DNA from: RGIG2945 sp045540355
Lineage (GTDB): Bacteria; Bacillota; Clostridia; Oscillospirales; Acutalibacteraceae
DNA: 64,000 bases
Assembly (NCBI GenBank): GCA_045540355.1
Contig: JAZQHB010000072.1
Coordinates: 62,001-126,000 of the forward strand
Direction: 5' to 3'
This document shows positions 25,629 through 34,404 of this stretch, piece after piece. Under the pieces are notes generated by a model. The model had not been told where the DNA came from. It saw only the letters and a program-made list of their open reading frames with translations, and ran no database searches. The position numbers and the translations under genes were made by a program. Every line of letters starts with the position of its first letter. Position 1 is the stretch's first letter.

Positions 25629-25665
25629 CGACGGATTGCTTACAAAACAATCCGTCGTATTTTGT
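25629..25665 (+). terminator. terminator of first surface protein gene
   Basis: Perfect 10-base-pair stem CGACGGATTG/CAATCCGTCG, 9-base loop, followed by TATTTTG. Confidence 0.75.
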
Positions 25666-25742
25666 CGGTCTTAACCAACAAACCTTTTCTTATTTTTCTG
25701 ACTAAATTGTAAATTTCTTTTATTTGCAAAAAAAAATAAATT

Positions 25743-25775
25743 TAAGTGTGAGTTTTTAGCGATTTTTTCGTGTAA
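25743..25775 (+). promoter_or_regulatory. shared upstream element, copy 2 (before second surface protein)
   Basis: TAAGTGTGAG, then TTTTTAG, ending CGTGTAA, about 72 bases before the start codon; matches copy 1 at 24134-24167 in sequence and in distance to the gene. Confidence 0.4.
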
Positions 25776-25814
25776 TAAGTAAAGAAGCAAAAAATGACAG
25801 TTGAAAGGTGATTT

Positions 25815-27917
25815 ATGATTATGAAAAGAAAACTTACAAAAATCTTAGCATCATTATTGTGCGTGGTTATGATAATAACCGCTGCACCGGTAAGCGGTTT
25901 TGTCGGTATCGAAATCCCGTGGCTTTTTGATTTATTCAAAATTGAAGCCTCTGCAGTATCATACTCCGGCACTTGTGGCGATAACCTCACATGGACACTT
26001 GATACCGAAACAGGCGTGCTTGATATTACAGGTACAGGTGATATGACAAACTGGCAAAACTCTTCTGCACCTTGGTATTCTTACCGTATATACATCAAAT
26101 CGGTTAACATCGGCAATTCCGTCACAAGCATAGGCGATCGTGCGTTTTATTATCACAATAGTCTTACAAGCGTAACAATCGGCAAATCTGTCACAAGTAT
26201 AGGAGCTTATGCATTTACTTATTGCGGCAACCTTACAAGTATAACAATCCCGGATTCTGTTACAAGCATAGGAGCTTATGCGTTTACTGTTTGCGACAGT
26301 CTTACAAAAATTGAGGTAGATACAAATAATAAATATTATTCGAATGATGAATATGGAGTATTGTTCAATAAGGATAAAAAAACTTTAATTCAATATCCTA
26401 TCGGAAACACAAGAGCAAAGTACACAATCCCTGATTCCGTCACAGGCATAGGATATAATGCGTTTTATAGTTGCGGCAGTCTTACAGATGTCACAATCGG
26501 CAAATCTGTCACAAGCATAGGAGCTTATGTGCTTGCCGGTTGTCACAACCTTACAAGCGTAACAATCCCGGAGTCCGTCACAAGCATAGGTAAGGCTGCG
26601 TTTAGATATTGCCCTAATCTTACAAGTATAACAATCCCGGATTCTGTCACAAGCATAAGCGATGATACGTTTTATAATTGTAAAAGTCTTACAAGCATAA
26701 CAATCCCTGATTCCGTCACAAGCATAGGCAATGCCGCGTTTAGATATTGCAACAGTCTTAATAGTATAACAATCGGTAATTCTGTCACAAGCATAGGAAA
26801 CGAGGCATTTTATTGGTGCGACAGCCTGACAAGCGTAGTAATCCCTGATTCCGTCACAAGCATAGGCGATGATGCGTTTGCTTATTGCAACAGCCTGACA
26901 AGCGTCACAATCGGTAATTCCGTCACAAGCATAGGCGAAGATGCGTTTTTTGATTGCGACAGCCTTACAAGCATAATAATTCCCGATTCTGTTACAAGTA
27001 TAGGACATAATGCGTTTTATAGTTGCGACAGTCTTACAAAAATTGAGGTAGATACAAATAATAAATATTATTCGAATGATGAATATGGAGTGTTGTTCAA
27101 TAAGGATAAAACAACTTTAATTCGATATCCTATCGGAAACACAGAAACAGAGTATACAATCCCCGATTCCGTCACAAACATAGGACATAGTGCGTTTTCA
27201 AATTGCAACAGCCTTACAGATGTCACAATCGGCAAATCTGTCACAAGCATAGGAGCTTATACGTTTGGATGGTGCAGCAGCCTTACAGATGTTTATTATA
27301 AAGGTACACAAGCGCAATGGAATGCAATTGAAATTGAGGGCGGAAACAATTTTTTATTAAATGCAACCATACATTATAATTATGACCCTGATCACACCCA
27401 TTCCTATATTTCAACCGTAACCAAAGAACCTACCTGCGTTGAAAAAGGTGTCAGGATATACACTTGTTCCTGCGGTGATACATATACGGAAGAAATTCCT
27501 GTAGTAGACCATACATGGGGAGAATGGGAAGTATCGGCGGAGGATAAATACGTTGAAATAAAAGAATGTTCTGTGTGTCAAGCTATTCAAAGAGTCACAC
27601 ATACGAGACCTGAATATGTAAAGGTAACCATAGATGATTTTGTTGTAAAATACAAAGAACCCTATAAGCTGACACCCAAGGTGGAAGCTGGCGAGGGTGT
27701 TGAGTATGAAATTACATATACATCATCAAACCCTGAGGTTGTAACAGTTGACAAAGATGGTAATGTCACAACCAAGGGCAGAGGTATAGCAACAATCTAT
27801 TGTACTGTAACTGACGAATTCGGCAACGAAGTCAAAGATACCTGCGGTGTAGTAGTCAAGTTCAATTGGTGGCAATGGATCATCTGGATTCTCCTTTGGG
27901 GCTGGGCTTGGTATTAA
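25815..27917 (+). CDS. secreted BspA-like leucine-rich repeat protein with Ig-like domain and Trp-rich C-terminus
   Basis: 700 residues. Signal peptide (about 1-30), then some fifteen LRR_5/BspA repeats of about 23 residues with consensus SLTSITIPDSVTSIGxxAFxxC (about 90-500), broken twice by a KYYSNDEYGVLFNKDK segment; a Cys/His-containing segment (about 520-590); a Big_2-like Ig domain (about 598-682); and a hydrophobic Trp-rich end, WWQWIIWILLWGWAWY, with no basic tail. Such repeats occur in surface proteins of gut Firmicutes and in trichomonads. Substrate unknown. AAAGG precedes ATG by six bases; the ATG at 25821 is an alternative. Confidence 0.85.
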   Translation: MIMKRKLTKILASLLCVVMIITAAPVSGFVGIEIPWLFDLFKIEASAVSYSGTCGDNLTWTLDTETGVLDITGTGDMTNWQNSSAPWYSYRIYIKSVNIGNSVTSIGDRAFYYHNSLTSVTIGKSVTSIGAYAFTYCGNLTSITIPDSVTSIGAYAFTVCDSLTKIEVDTNNKYYSNDEYGVLFNKDKKTLIQYPIGNTRAKYTIPDSVTGIGYNAFYSCGSLTDVTIGKSVTSIGAYVLAGCHNLTSVTIPESVTSIGKAAFRYCPNLTSITIPDSVTSISDDTFYNCKSLTSITIPDSVTSIGNAAFRYCNSLNSITIGNSVTSIGNEAFYWCDSLTSVVIPDSVTSIGDDAFAYCNSLTSVTIGNSVTSIGEDAFFDCDSLTSIIIPDSVTSIGHNAFYSCDSLTKIEVDTNNKYYSNDEYGVLFNKDKTTLIRYPIGNTETEYTIPDSVTNIGHSAFSNCNSLTDVTIGKSVTSIGAYTFGWCSSLTDVYYKGTQAQWNAIEIEGGNNFLLNATIHYNYDPDHTHSYISTVTKEPTCVEKGVRIYTCSCGDTYTEEIPVVDHTWGEWEVSAEDKYVEIKECSVCQAIQRVTHTRPEYVKVTIDDFVVKYKEPYKLTPKVEAGEGVEYEITYTSSNPEVVTVDKDGNVTTKGRGIATIYCTVTDEFGNEVKDTCGVVVKFNWWQWIIWILLWGWAWY
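26291..26411 (+). repeat. internal near-identical duplication, copy 1
   Basis: About 120 bases encoding the KIEVDTNNKYYSNDEYG segment, matching 27023-27143 with only a few substitutions, offset 732 bases (244 codons, in frame). Confidence 0.85.
27023..27143 (+). repeat. internal near-identical duplication, copy 2
   Basis: Second copy of the segment at 26291-26411. The near identity at nucleotide level indicates recent duplication or gene conversion within the repeat array. Confidence 0.85.
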
Positions 27918-27957
27918 TTAAATAGTTAAAAAGACAACTCGTTCCTGTCTTAAAAAT

Positions 27958-27987
27958 CATAACCCTCGGCAACTGCCGAGGGTTATG
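27958..27987. terminator. terminator at end of the smc operon (possibly bidirectional)
   Basis: Perfect 13-base-pair stem CATAACCCTCGGC and complement, loop AACT. The minus side is followed by ATTTTTA, so it mainly ends the C_GCAxxG gene transcript; the plus side lacks a T-run. Confidence 0.75.
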
Positions 27988-28009
27988 ATGATATGTTATA
28001 AACGTTTTC

Positions 28010-28453
28010 TTATTTGGTAAAAAGCATATTTTCAACAATTTCCGCTACTTCCTCAACTAATCTGAGGCAAGGGCGGGATTTATAATATTCCGCCGTTCTT
28101 TCATCGGGAGTGTGGGGAGTGGGTGCACCTTTTTTAAGCTCAAGCAATTCACGGCAAATATATGTGTCGTTGTTCTTTTTAAACTCTTCCGCAATTTCCT
28201 GTACTTTTTTATATACGGCAGCTTTATCATCGGCACTTTCCGTAAAACCGCAGAGCATTGCCGCGCCGCAAACTGCACCGCAGACCTCACGAAGTCTGCC
28301 AATACCGCCACCAAGTCCGCATGAGGCTTTGAGTGCAGTTTCTTCGTCCATTCCGATATCTTCATGGAATGCTGCAAAAACAGATTGTGAGCAGTTGTAG
28401 CCTTCTAAAAAGTATTCTCTTGCTTTTAAAACTTTAGGTGATAATTCACTCAT
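28010..28453 (-). CDS. C_GCAxxG_C_C family putative redox protein
   Basis: 147 residues with the family cysteine pattern: NCSQSV near the N-terminus, then CGLGGGIGRLREVCGAVCGAAM, and a later CRELL and RPCLRLV. The family is often annotated as possible redox or metal-binding protein; no biochemical role is known to me. AGGAGG precedes ATG, which overlaps the last base of the PHP gene stop. Last gene of the minus-strand smc operon. Confidence 0.85.
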   Translation of the reverse strand: MSELSPKVLKAREYFLEGYNCSQSVFAAFHEDIGMDEETALKASCGLGGGIGRLREVCGAVCGAAMLCGFTESADDKAAVYKKVQEIAEEFKKNNDTYICRELLELKKGAPTPHTPDERTAEYYKSRPCLRLVEEVAEIVENMLFTK

Positions 28454-29169
28454 TATATTTTCCTCCTGAAATAATCAATCAAAGCTTGTGCGGAATTTTC
28501 TGTCAGGTCAAGCTGATGTTCTGCATCAACCATATTTTCAAGATAATGTGCATCAGAGCTTTTTATAATCTCTTTATCCTTTAATGCAGGGAAACGCTCT
28601 TTATATTCATTAAGTACAGATAAGTCGCTGAATTCTGCGGCGGGATATTCGTTATCGTTAGTAAAGTCACCGAGTACGGAAATTATACTGTAAGAATCTC
28701 TGTTGAGATGTGCGGGATAGCAGATACCGCCGAAACTGCTTACGACCTCATAAGCATCGTCAACGCTGATATATGATGCGAGCGTCAAAAGATTATCAAC
28801 TTTGCCTATAATGTTATCTTTATCGTCCATAATCAACTGATTTCCGAAAATCTCGGGTCTGTTTTCAACGGGCGGTGAATTTTTTTCCACATAATCGGAA
28901 AAACGCATTGCATCATCAACAGTGGGGAAAAGGCATACAACATGAATTTCCTCCGATGTGCACAGCTCCATTCCCGGGACTACGGTCAGACCGTTATTTT
29001 TTCCGACCTCAACCGTAGCGGGGCAGTTTTTGCAGGTGTTGTGGTCTGTAAGTGCGATAATATCATAACCGCAGAGCTTTGCCATTCCGACAATGTTATT
29101 GGGTGTCATATCGTCATCACCGCACGGTGAAAGACAGGAATGTATATGTAAGTCGTAGTATAACCTCAT
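28453..29169 (-). CDS. PHP-domain phosphoesterase
   Basis: 238 residues with PHP metal motifs DLHIHSCLSPCG (HxH), ALTDHN, and SSDAHYLE near the C-terminus. PHP proteins hydrolyse phosphoesters such as nucleotides or histidinol phosphate; related small proteins include 3',5'-nucleoside bisphosphate phosphatases. Exact substrate unknown. Start ATGA overlaps the smc stop, so the two are translationally coupled. Confidence 0.85.
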   Translation of the reverse strand: MRLYYDLHIHSCLSPCGDDDMTPNNIVGMAKLCGYDIIALTDHNTCKNCPATVEVGKNNGLTVVPGMELCTSEEIHVVCLFPTVDDAMRFSDYVEKNSPPVENRPEIFGNQLIMDDKDNIIGKVDNLLTLASYISVDDAYEVVSSFGGICYPAHLNRDSYSIISVLGDFTNDNEYPAAEFSDLSVLNEYKERFPALKDKEIIKSSDAHYLENMVDAEHQLDLTENSAQALIDYFRRKI

Positions 29170-32100
29170 GACAATCCCAGCTTTCGTGCCATTTCTGCAG
29201 TCTTGAGCTCAAGCAATTTTGAAACGCCCTTTTCCTGCATTGTAACACCGTAGAGAACATCTGCTTCTTCCATAGTACCGCGACGGTGGCTTATGAGGAT
29301 GAACTGCGTGTTGTTTGTCATATTTCGTACATACTGTGCATAACGGGTAACATTGACATCATCAAGTGCCGCTTCAACCTCGTCGAAAATACAGAAGGGA
29401 GCGGGTGTTACTTTAAGCACGGCAAAGAGTAAAGCGATAGCCGCAAGACCCTTTTCACCACCTGATAAAAGGTCAATGTTCTGAACATTTTTTCCGGGCG
29501 GCTGTACCTTGATTTCTATGGGAGATTCAAGGATATCAAGCGGGTTTTCAAGTCGCAATTCAGCCTTACCGCCATTGAAAAGCTCAACAAAGGTTTCACC
29601 GAAATATTTGCTGATTCTTGCAAACTGTTCACGGAACTGCTCAGCCATTTTATGGGTAAGCTCTGTTATAAGCTTATCAAGCTCTGCCCGTGATTTTTCA
29701 ATATCGCCCAACTGCTCGGACATAAAGATGTATCTTTCGTTTACTTCTTTATATTCTTCAATAGCACCGACATTTACACTACCCAAAGCACGGATTTTAC
29801 CCTTAAGCTCGTTAAGTCTTGTACGGGCTGCGGAATAATCTTCGATTACGATGCCGAGTTCATCAGCTTCTCTGCGAGTGAGCTGATATTCGTCAAAGAG
29901 CTTGTTGATAGTTGTATCAAGGTCTTTTTCCATAGTGTCACGGCGTTCTTCAAGTCTTGCAAGCTCACCGCTTAATTTCTCACGGTCAAGAGATTTTGCT
30001 CTTTCGTCGGAACGGAGAGAAGCAGCTTTTGCATCAACATCATTCCTCTTTGAAATGAGTTCGTTTACCTTGTTTGCAGCCTCTTCATTCTTAAGACGAA
30101 GCTCGTGTGCGTTGTTCTGAATGTCAAGGATTGTATTTTCAATCTGCTTGTTCTTTTCTAAAATTGCATCAATCTCGGAATTGAGAATATCAAGACGGCT
30201 GCCGTGAGTTTCAAGGCGATTTCTGAGTGAAGCGATAATCTCCTGCTTTGCCTCGACATCCTTCTGAATTGATGTAATTTCAATGTTTATCTTTGATTCA
30301 TTTTCTAAAATTGCTTCCTTCTTCTGGCTCATTTCCTCGCGACCGACGGTCATTTCGTCAATTTTAGCCTGAAGTGTATTTTTGTCCTGTGTCAGCTTGT
30401 TAACTGTATTCTGTGCAGCCTTGCAAGCTTCTTCAAGAGTTGTGATTCGTTCGGAAGCAAGTCGCTTTTCTTCGTTTAATTCATTAACAGCGGCATTAGC
30501 AGTATCAAGCTGTCCTGCAACCAAGTGCAAGTCGCTTTCACGGCGGATAATCTGCTCCTGAAGCTGTGAAAGCTCGGCGTTAGCACCGCTAAGTTCTGCT
30601 TGTGCGGCAGATAATTCCTGTGATAATTCTGTGTATCTTTCGCTGTTTTCGTTATATTTTTTCTGAAGCTTTTTACTCTTTGAAAGCAAGTTCTCAATCT
30701 CAATTGAACGGGTGAGTATACCTGAATTCTGTGTTCTCGAACCACCTGTCATTGAACCGCCTGCATGGATAACCTGACCGTCAAGTGTTACTATCTTGAA
30801 ACGGTAGGAATATTTTTTAGCCATAGAAATGGCGGTGTCCATATCCTCGGAAACAACAATCTTACCGAGCTGTGAAAGTATGATTTCCGAATACTTTTCA
30901 TCGCAAGCGATAAGGTCAGATGCAATACTTACAAAACCGAAGCACTCATCGAGATTATCTTCTTTGAGGTATTTACCTTTAATAGCGGCGATAGGCAGGA
31001 ATGTTGCACGACCGCCCTTATTATCTTTAAGGAAGTTGATGGCGCGTTTTGCATCGTTTTCCGTATCGGTAACAATAAACTGCAATGCTGCACCTAAAGC
31101 GGTTTCGATGGCAAGTGCATATTTGTCATCAACGGTGATAATCTGCGAAAGGGGAGCATGGATACCTCTTAATGTACCGCGTTTTTTCTCTCTCATAACA
31201 GATTTTACGCTGCCTGAATAACCTTCCATGTTCTTCTCAAGGTCATCGAGGATTTTAATTCTTGAGTTTATTCTGTGTATTTCAAGTTCATCGGCATCAA
31301 TCTCGGTTTTCAATGCGGCAACCTTTTCAGCACGGGAGTTTACACGCATTGTGTAGCCTGAAATTGCATTTTCCAATGATTTTTTCTGCTCGTATTTACC
31401 CTCAAGGTCTTTTTTGCAAACAGAAACATTTTCGTTGAGCTTTGAAATAATCTCGTCACGAGAAGCGATTATCTCATCAATGGCAGAAATTCTGTTTACA
31501 ATTTCTTCGATTGAAGAAGTAGAGGTAGAAACCTCAACTCTGCTGTCAGCAAGTGCCATTGTGAGCCTTGTCAATTCTTCGGAAAGTCTCGAAGATTCTT
31601 CGACCAAAGCAGCGGATTCTTCACGGAATTCCTCCATTGCTTTTGCCGTGTTTGCAAGCTCTGCATATTTGTCAGCAGATTTTTTCTTTAATACTTCAAT
31701 CTCTTTTTCAGTATCCTCAATCTGCTTGTTGATGTTCTGTTCATCGTCAGTTGCTGACTGCATATCTGACCTGAAGCGTTCAATCGTTTCTAAATTGTGC
31801 TGAATTGTATTTTTATGTACGGAAATATCAGCATCAAGGCGGATTGCTTCTTCCTCAACTGTTGAGGAGTCACGGCGGATATTATCAATCTCGACCGTAA
31901 TTTCCTGATTTTCCGTGATGTATCTGTCAATGTCCAGAGCGATTTTGTCAAGAGCTTCCTGAGTTTCCTGATATTGAATTGCGGCAAGCTTGATTTTTTC
32001 TTCCTGTTCAACAAGCTTTTTCTTTGCAGTATCAATATTGTTTATCCAGATACCGATTTCAAGCTCTTTCTTTTCTTCGGCATAAACCAAGAATTTCTGT

Positions 32101-32735
32101 GCTTTTTCGCTCTGTGTCTTCAAAGGACCGACACGGCTTTCCAACTCCGCAAGAATGTCGCGAAGTCTTATCATGTTTTCCTCAGCCTGATTAAGCTTTT
32201 TTGTTGCGTCTGAACGGCGATAACGGTAGTGGGAGATACCTGCCGCTTCTTCAAGCATATCACGGCGGTTTGAAGATTTCTGTGATACAAGGTCGGCAAT
32301 TCTGCCCTGACTTACCATGGAATAACCGTCTCGACCGAGACCTGTATCCATAAATAATTCGTTGACATCACGAAGACGGACATTTTCATTGTTTATGAGA
32401 TACTCACTTTCACCCGAACGGTAATAGCGGCGGGTGACCTTGACAGTATCGTTGTCATAGTTTAATTTTCTGTCGGAGTTATCAAGCTTCAGAGATACTT
32501 CAGCAAAGCCCAAAGCTCGACGGATGTTTGTACCGCCGAAGATAACATCTTCCATTTTTGAACCTCGTAAGCTCTTGGTTGATTGCTCACCAAGTACCCA
32601 ACGAACAGCATCAGAGATATTACTCTTACCGCTTCCGTTAGGTCCGACAACGCAGGTTATTCCCTTGTTGAATTCGAGGACTGTCTTGTCCGGAAAGGAT
32701 TTGAAGCCTTGCATTTCAAGTGATTTAAGAATCAT
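29166..32735 (-). CDS. smc: chromosome segregation ATPase SMC
   Basis: Condensin subunit, 1189 residues. Walker A GPNGSGKSN (about 32-40), long coiled coil, hinge domain (about 520-640, ALAIETALGAALQFIVTD), second coiled coil, C-terminal LLSGGEKGLAAIALLFA signature and Walker B FCIFDEVEAALDD. Full length. Its start overlaps the end of the radical SAM gene by 11 bases. scpA/scpB and ftsY are not adjacent. Confidence 0.97.
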   Translation of the reverse strand: MILKSLEMQGFKSFPDKTVLEFNKGITCVVGPNGSGKSNISDAVRWVLGEQSTKSLRGSKMEDVIFGGTNIRRALGFAEVSLKLDNSDRKLNYDNDTVKVTRRYYRSGESEYLINNENVRLRDVNELFMDTGLGRDGYSMVSQGRIADLVSQKSSNRRDMLEEAAGISHYRYRRSDATKKLNQAEENMIRLRDILAELESRVGPLKTQSEKAQKFLVYAEEKKELEIGIWINNIDTAKKKLVEQEEKIKLAAIQYQETQEALDKIALDIDRYITENQEITVEIDNIRRDSSTVEEEAIRLDADISVHKNTIQHNLETIERFRSDMQSATDDEQNINKQIEDTEKEIEVLKKKSADKYAELANTAKAMEEFREESAALVEESSRLSEELTRLTMALADSRVEVSTSTSSIEEIVNRISAIDEIIASRDEIISKLNENVSVCKKDLEGKYEQKKSLENAISGYTMRVNSRAEKVAALKTEIDADELEIHRINSRIKILDDLEKNMEGYSGSVKSVMREKKRGTLRGIHAPLSQIITVDDKYALAIETALGAALQFIVTDTENDAKRAINFLKDNKGGRATFLPIAAIKGKYLKEDNLDECFGFVSIASDLIACDEKYSEIILSQLGKIVVSEDMDTAISMAKKYSYRFKIVTLDGQVIHAGGSMTGGSRTQNSGILTRSIEIENLLSKSKKLQKKYNENSERYTELSQELSAAQAELSGANAELSQLQEQIIRRESDLHLVAGQLDTANAAVNELNEEKRLASERITTLEEACKAAQNTVNKLTQDKNTLQAKIDEMTVGREEMSQKKEAILENESKINIEITSIQKDVEAKQEIIASLRNRLETHGSRLDILNSEIDAILEKNKQIENTILDIQNNAHELRLKNEEAANKVNELISKRNDVDAKAASLRSDERAKSLDREKLSGELARLEERRDTMEKDLDTTINKLFDEYQLTRREADELGIVIEDYSAARTRLNELKGKIRALGSVNVGAIEEYKEVNERYIFMSEQLGDIEKSRAELDKLITELTHKMAEQFREQFARISKYFGETFVELFNGGKAELRLENPLDILESPIEIKVQPPGKNVQNIDLLSGGEKGLAAIALLFAVLKVTPAPFCIFDEVEAALDDVNVTRYAQYVRNMTNNTQFILISHRRGTMEEADVLYGVTMQEKGVSKLLELKTAEMARKLGLS

Positions 32736-33717
32736 TGTTTACACACCTTATCTTATATATAGGTAGACTGTCATCGGCTTTAACGGAAATATCAAAGCCA
32801 CAAGACAGAAGTTTTGTGATGTTGGATTTCTTCTGACCGATCATTTTTGAAAGTTCAGAAGCTTTGACAAATATGTCATACTTGCCTTTGTCTTTTAAGT
32901 TTTCAATTACTGTATCATAATAAATCTTGCTTTCACAAAGCTCTCTGAATGCAGGGTGGAATATTCCTGCAACAAAGTTTTCGTCGACACCGCCGCCTGA
33001 GTGAAGCCCGAGGCGGATAACTTTTACACCGTTATCATGAAACATTTTGAGAAGCTTCGCACAAAGATTTACAGAGTTTTCTAACGAGGGAGGGTAGTAT
33101 TGTTTTTTTAGGTAGAGATTTTCCAATTCGGTACCCTTTAAAACAACCGTCGGATAAATTCTCACTGTTTGCGGTTTTAATTCGATGATTTTTTCCGCGG
33201 TTGCTATGTCATCGGCATCAGAGGACATATACATCCCCGTCATCATCTGAAGTCCTAACTCAAATCCGAAATCAGAAATAAGCCCTGATGCTTTTACAAC
33301 ATCATCAGAGGTGTGTCCGCGTTTATTAGCAGTCAGAACGATGTCGTTCATACTCTGTGCACCGAGCTCGATGGAAGTAACACCGTATGCTTTAAGAATA
33401 TCAAGAGTTGCTTCGTCAATGCAATCGGGTCTTGTTGAAATTCTGATACCTTTGAAGTGACCGTTTTTTATATACGGATAAGCCGCTTCAAGCAGAGAAA
33501 TCATATATTCTCTGTCTATTGCCGTAAAGCTGCCGCCGAAAAAAGCAATTTCGGAAGTTTCCTTATCAGCTTTCGGCATGGCAATTTTAACCGCTCTGAT
33601 AACATCATCGGGAGTGGTGGGTGAGGTTGTGCCGGAAATTGCCCGTTGGTTGCAGAATGTGCATTGATTCGGGCATCCGCAGTGCGGTACAAAAACCGCT
33701 ACATTTATATGCTTCAT
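32725..33717 (-). CDS. radical SAM protein, Elp3-like
   Basis: 330 residues with the iron-sulfur/SAM motif C15-PNQ-C19-TF-C22 and an Elp3/B12-binding-type radical SAM core (FFGGSFTAIDREY, IRISTRPDCIDEATLDIL, SIELGAQSMNDIVL). It lacks the GNAT acetyltransferase half of Elp3. Proteins of this type lie between rnc and smc in many Clostridia; the substrate is unknown, perhaps RNA modification (inference). Start overlaps the rnc stop (ATGA). Confidence 0.88.
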   Translation of the reverse strand: MKHINVAVFVPHCGCPNQCTFCNQRAISGTTSPTTPDDVIRAVKIAMPKADKETSEIAFFGGSFTAIDREYMISLLEAAYPYIKNGHFKGIRISTRPDCIDEATLDILKAYGVTSIELGAQSMNDIVLTANKRGHTSDDVVKASGLISDFGFELGLQMMTGMYMSSDADDIATAEKIIELKPQTVRIYPTVVLKGTELENLYLKKQYYPPSLENSVNLCAKLLKMFHDNGVKVIRLGLHSGGGVDENFVAGIFHPAFRELCESKIYYDTVIENLKDKGKYDIFVKASELSKMIGQKKSNITKLLSCGFDISVKADDSLPIYKIRCVNNDS

Positions 33718-34388
33718 AATCCCATAAGGCTTAAAGCCTCTTTTGCAGCAGATTGTTCTGCGGCTTTTTTGCTTTTGCCTATACCCTTGCCGATAACATT
33801 ACTGTTGAGATGAACTTCAACCTCAAATCGTTTGTCGTGGTCGGGTCCTGTTTCGCCTGTATGAACATAGGAAAGGATTTCGCCGGGGTTTTTCTGAACA
33901 ATTTCCTGTAAAACAGTTTTATAGTCCGTTGCTTTTTTAGTTATATTTGAAGCATTTTTTATAAATTCAAGTACGAATTTTTTTGCACATTCAATTCCAC
34001 CGTCGAGATATATTGCAGCTATCAGTGCTTCAAAGGCATCTGATAATATCGAGGGTCTTTTCGCACCGCCGGTTGAAGCTTCACCTTTGCCGAGACGAAG
34101 ATATGTACCAAGGTCAATTTGTTTTGCGAATACGAATAATGACTTTTCACAAACTGTTTGAGCTCTTAATTTTGTCAACTCACCCTCGGGTCTGTGGGAA
34201 AAGAAGAGGTAATAATATTCTGCGGTGATAAAGCCTAAAACAGAATCACCTAAAAATTCAAGTCTTTCGTTACACATTTCGGGAACGGAGTGTTCATTTG
34301 CATACGATGAGTGTGTGAGTGCGTTTAAAAGTAAATTTTTATCATTAAAGGTGTAACCTATTTTGTTTTCAAATTCAGCTAAATGCAT
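33714..34388 (-). CDS. rnc: ribonuclease III
   Basis: Double-stranded RNA endonuclease for rRNA and mRNA processing. 224 residues: RNase III domain with NERLEFLGDSVLG catalytic motif and a second acidic site in SDAFEALIAAIYLDGG, then a C-terminal dsRNA-binding domain ending GKSKKAAEQSAAKEAL. The usual acpP gene between plsX and rnc is absent. Confidence 0.96.
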   Translation of the reverse strand: MHLAEFENKIGYTFNDKNLLLNALTHSSYANEHSVPEMCNERLEFLGDSVLGFITAEYYYLFFSHRPEGELTKLRAQTVCEKSLFVFAKQIDLGTYLRLGKGEASTGGAKRPSILSDAFEALIAAIYLDGGIECAKKFVLEFIKNASNITKKATDYKTVLQEIVQKNPGEILSYVHTGETGPDHDKRFEVEVHLNSNVIGKGIGKSKKAAEQSAAKEALSLMGL

Positions 34389-34404
34389 TTTGTTTCACCT
34401 TTGC

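Noticed and set aside
26385..27008. 207-codon minus-strand frame with Cys/Tyr repeats
   Set aside because: Mirror of the BspA leucine-rich repeat array; regular because the sense strand is regular.
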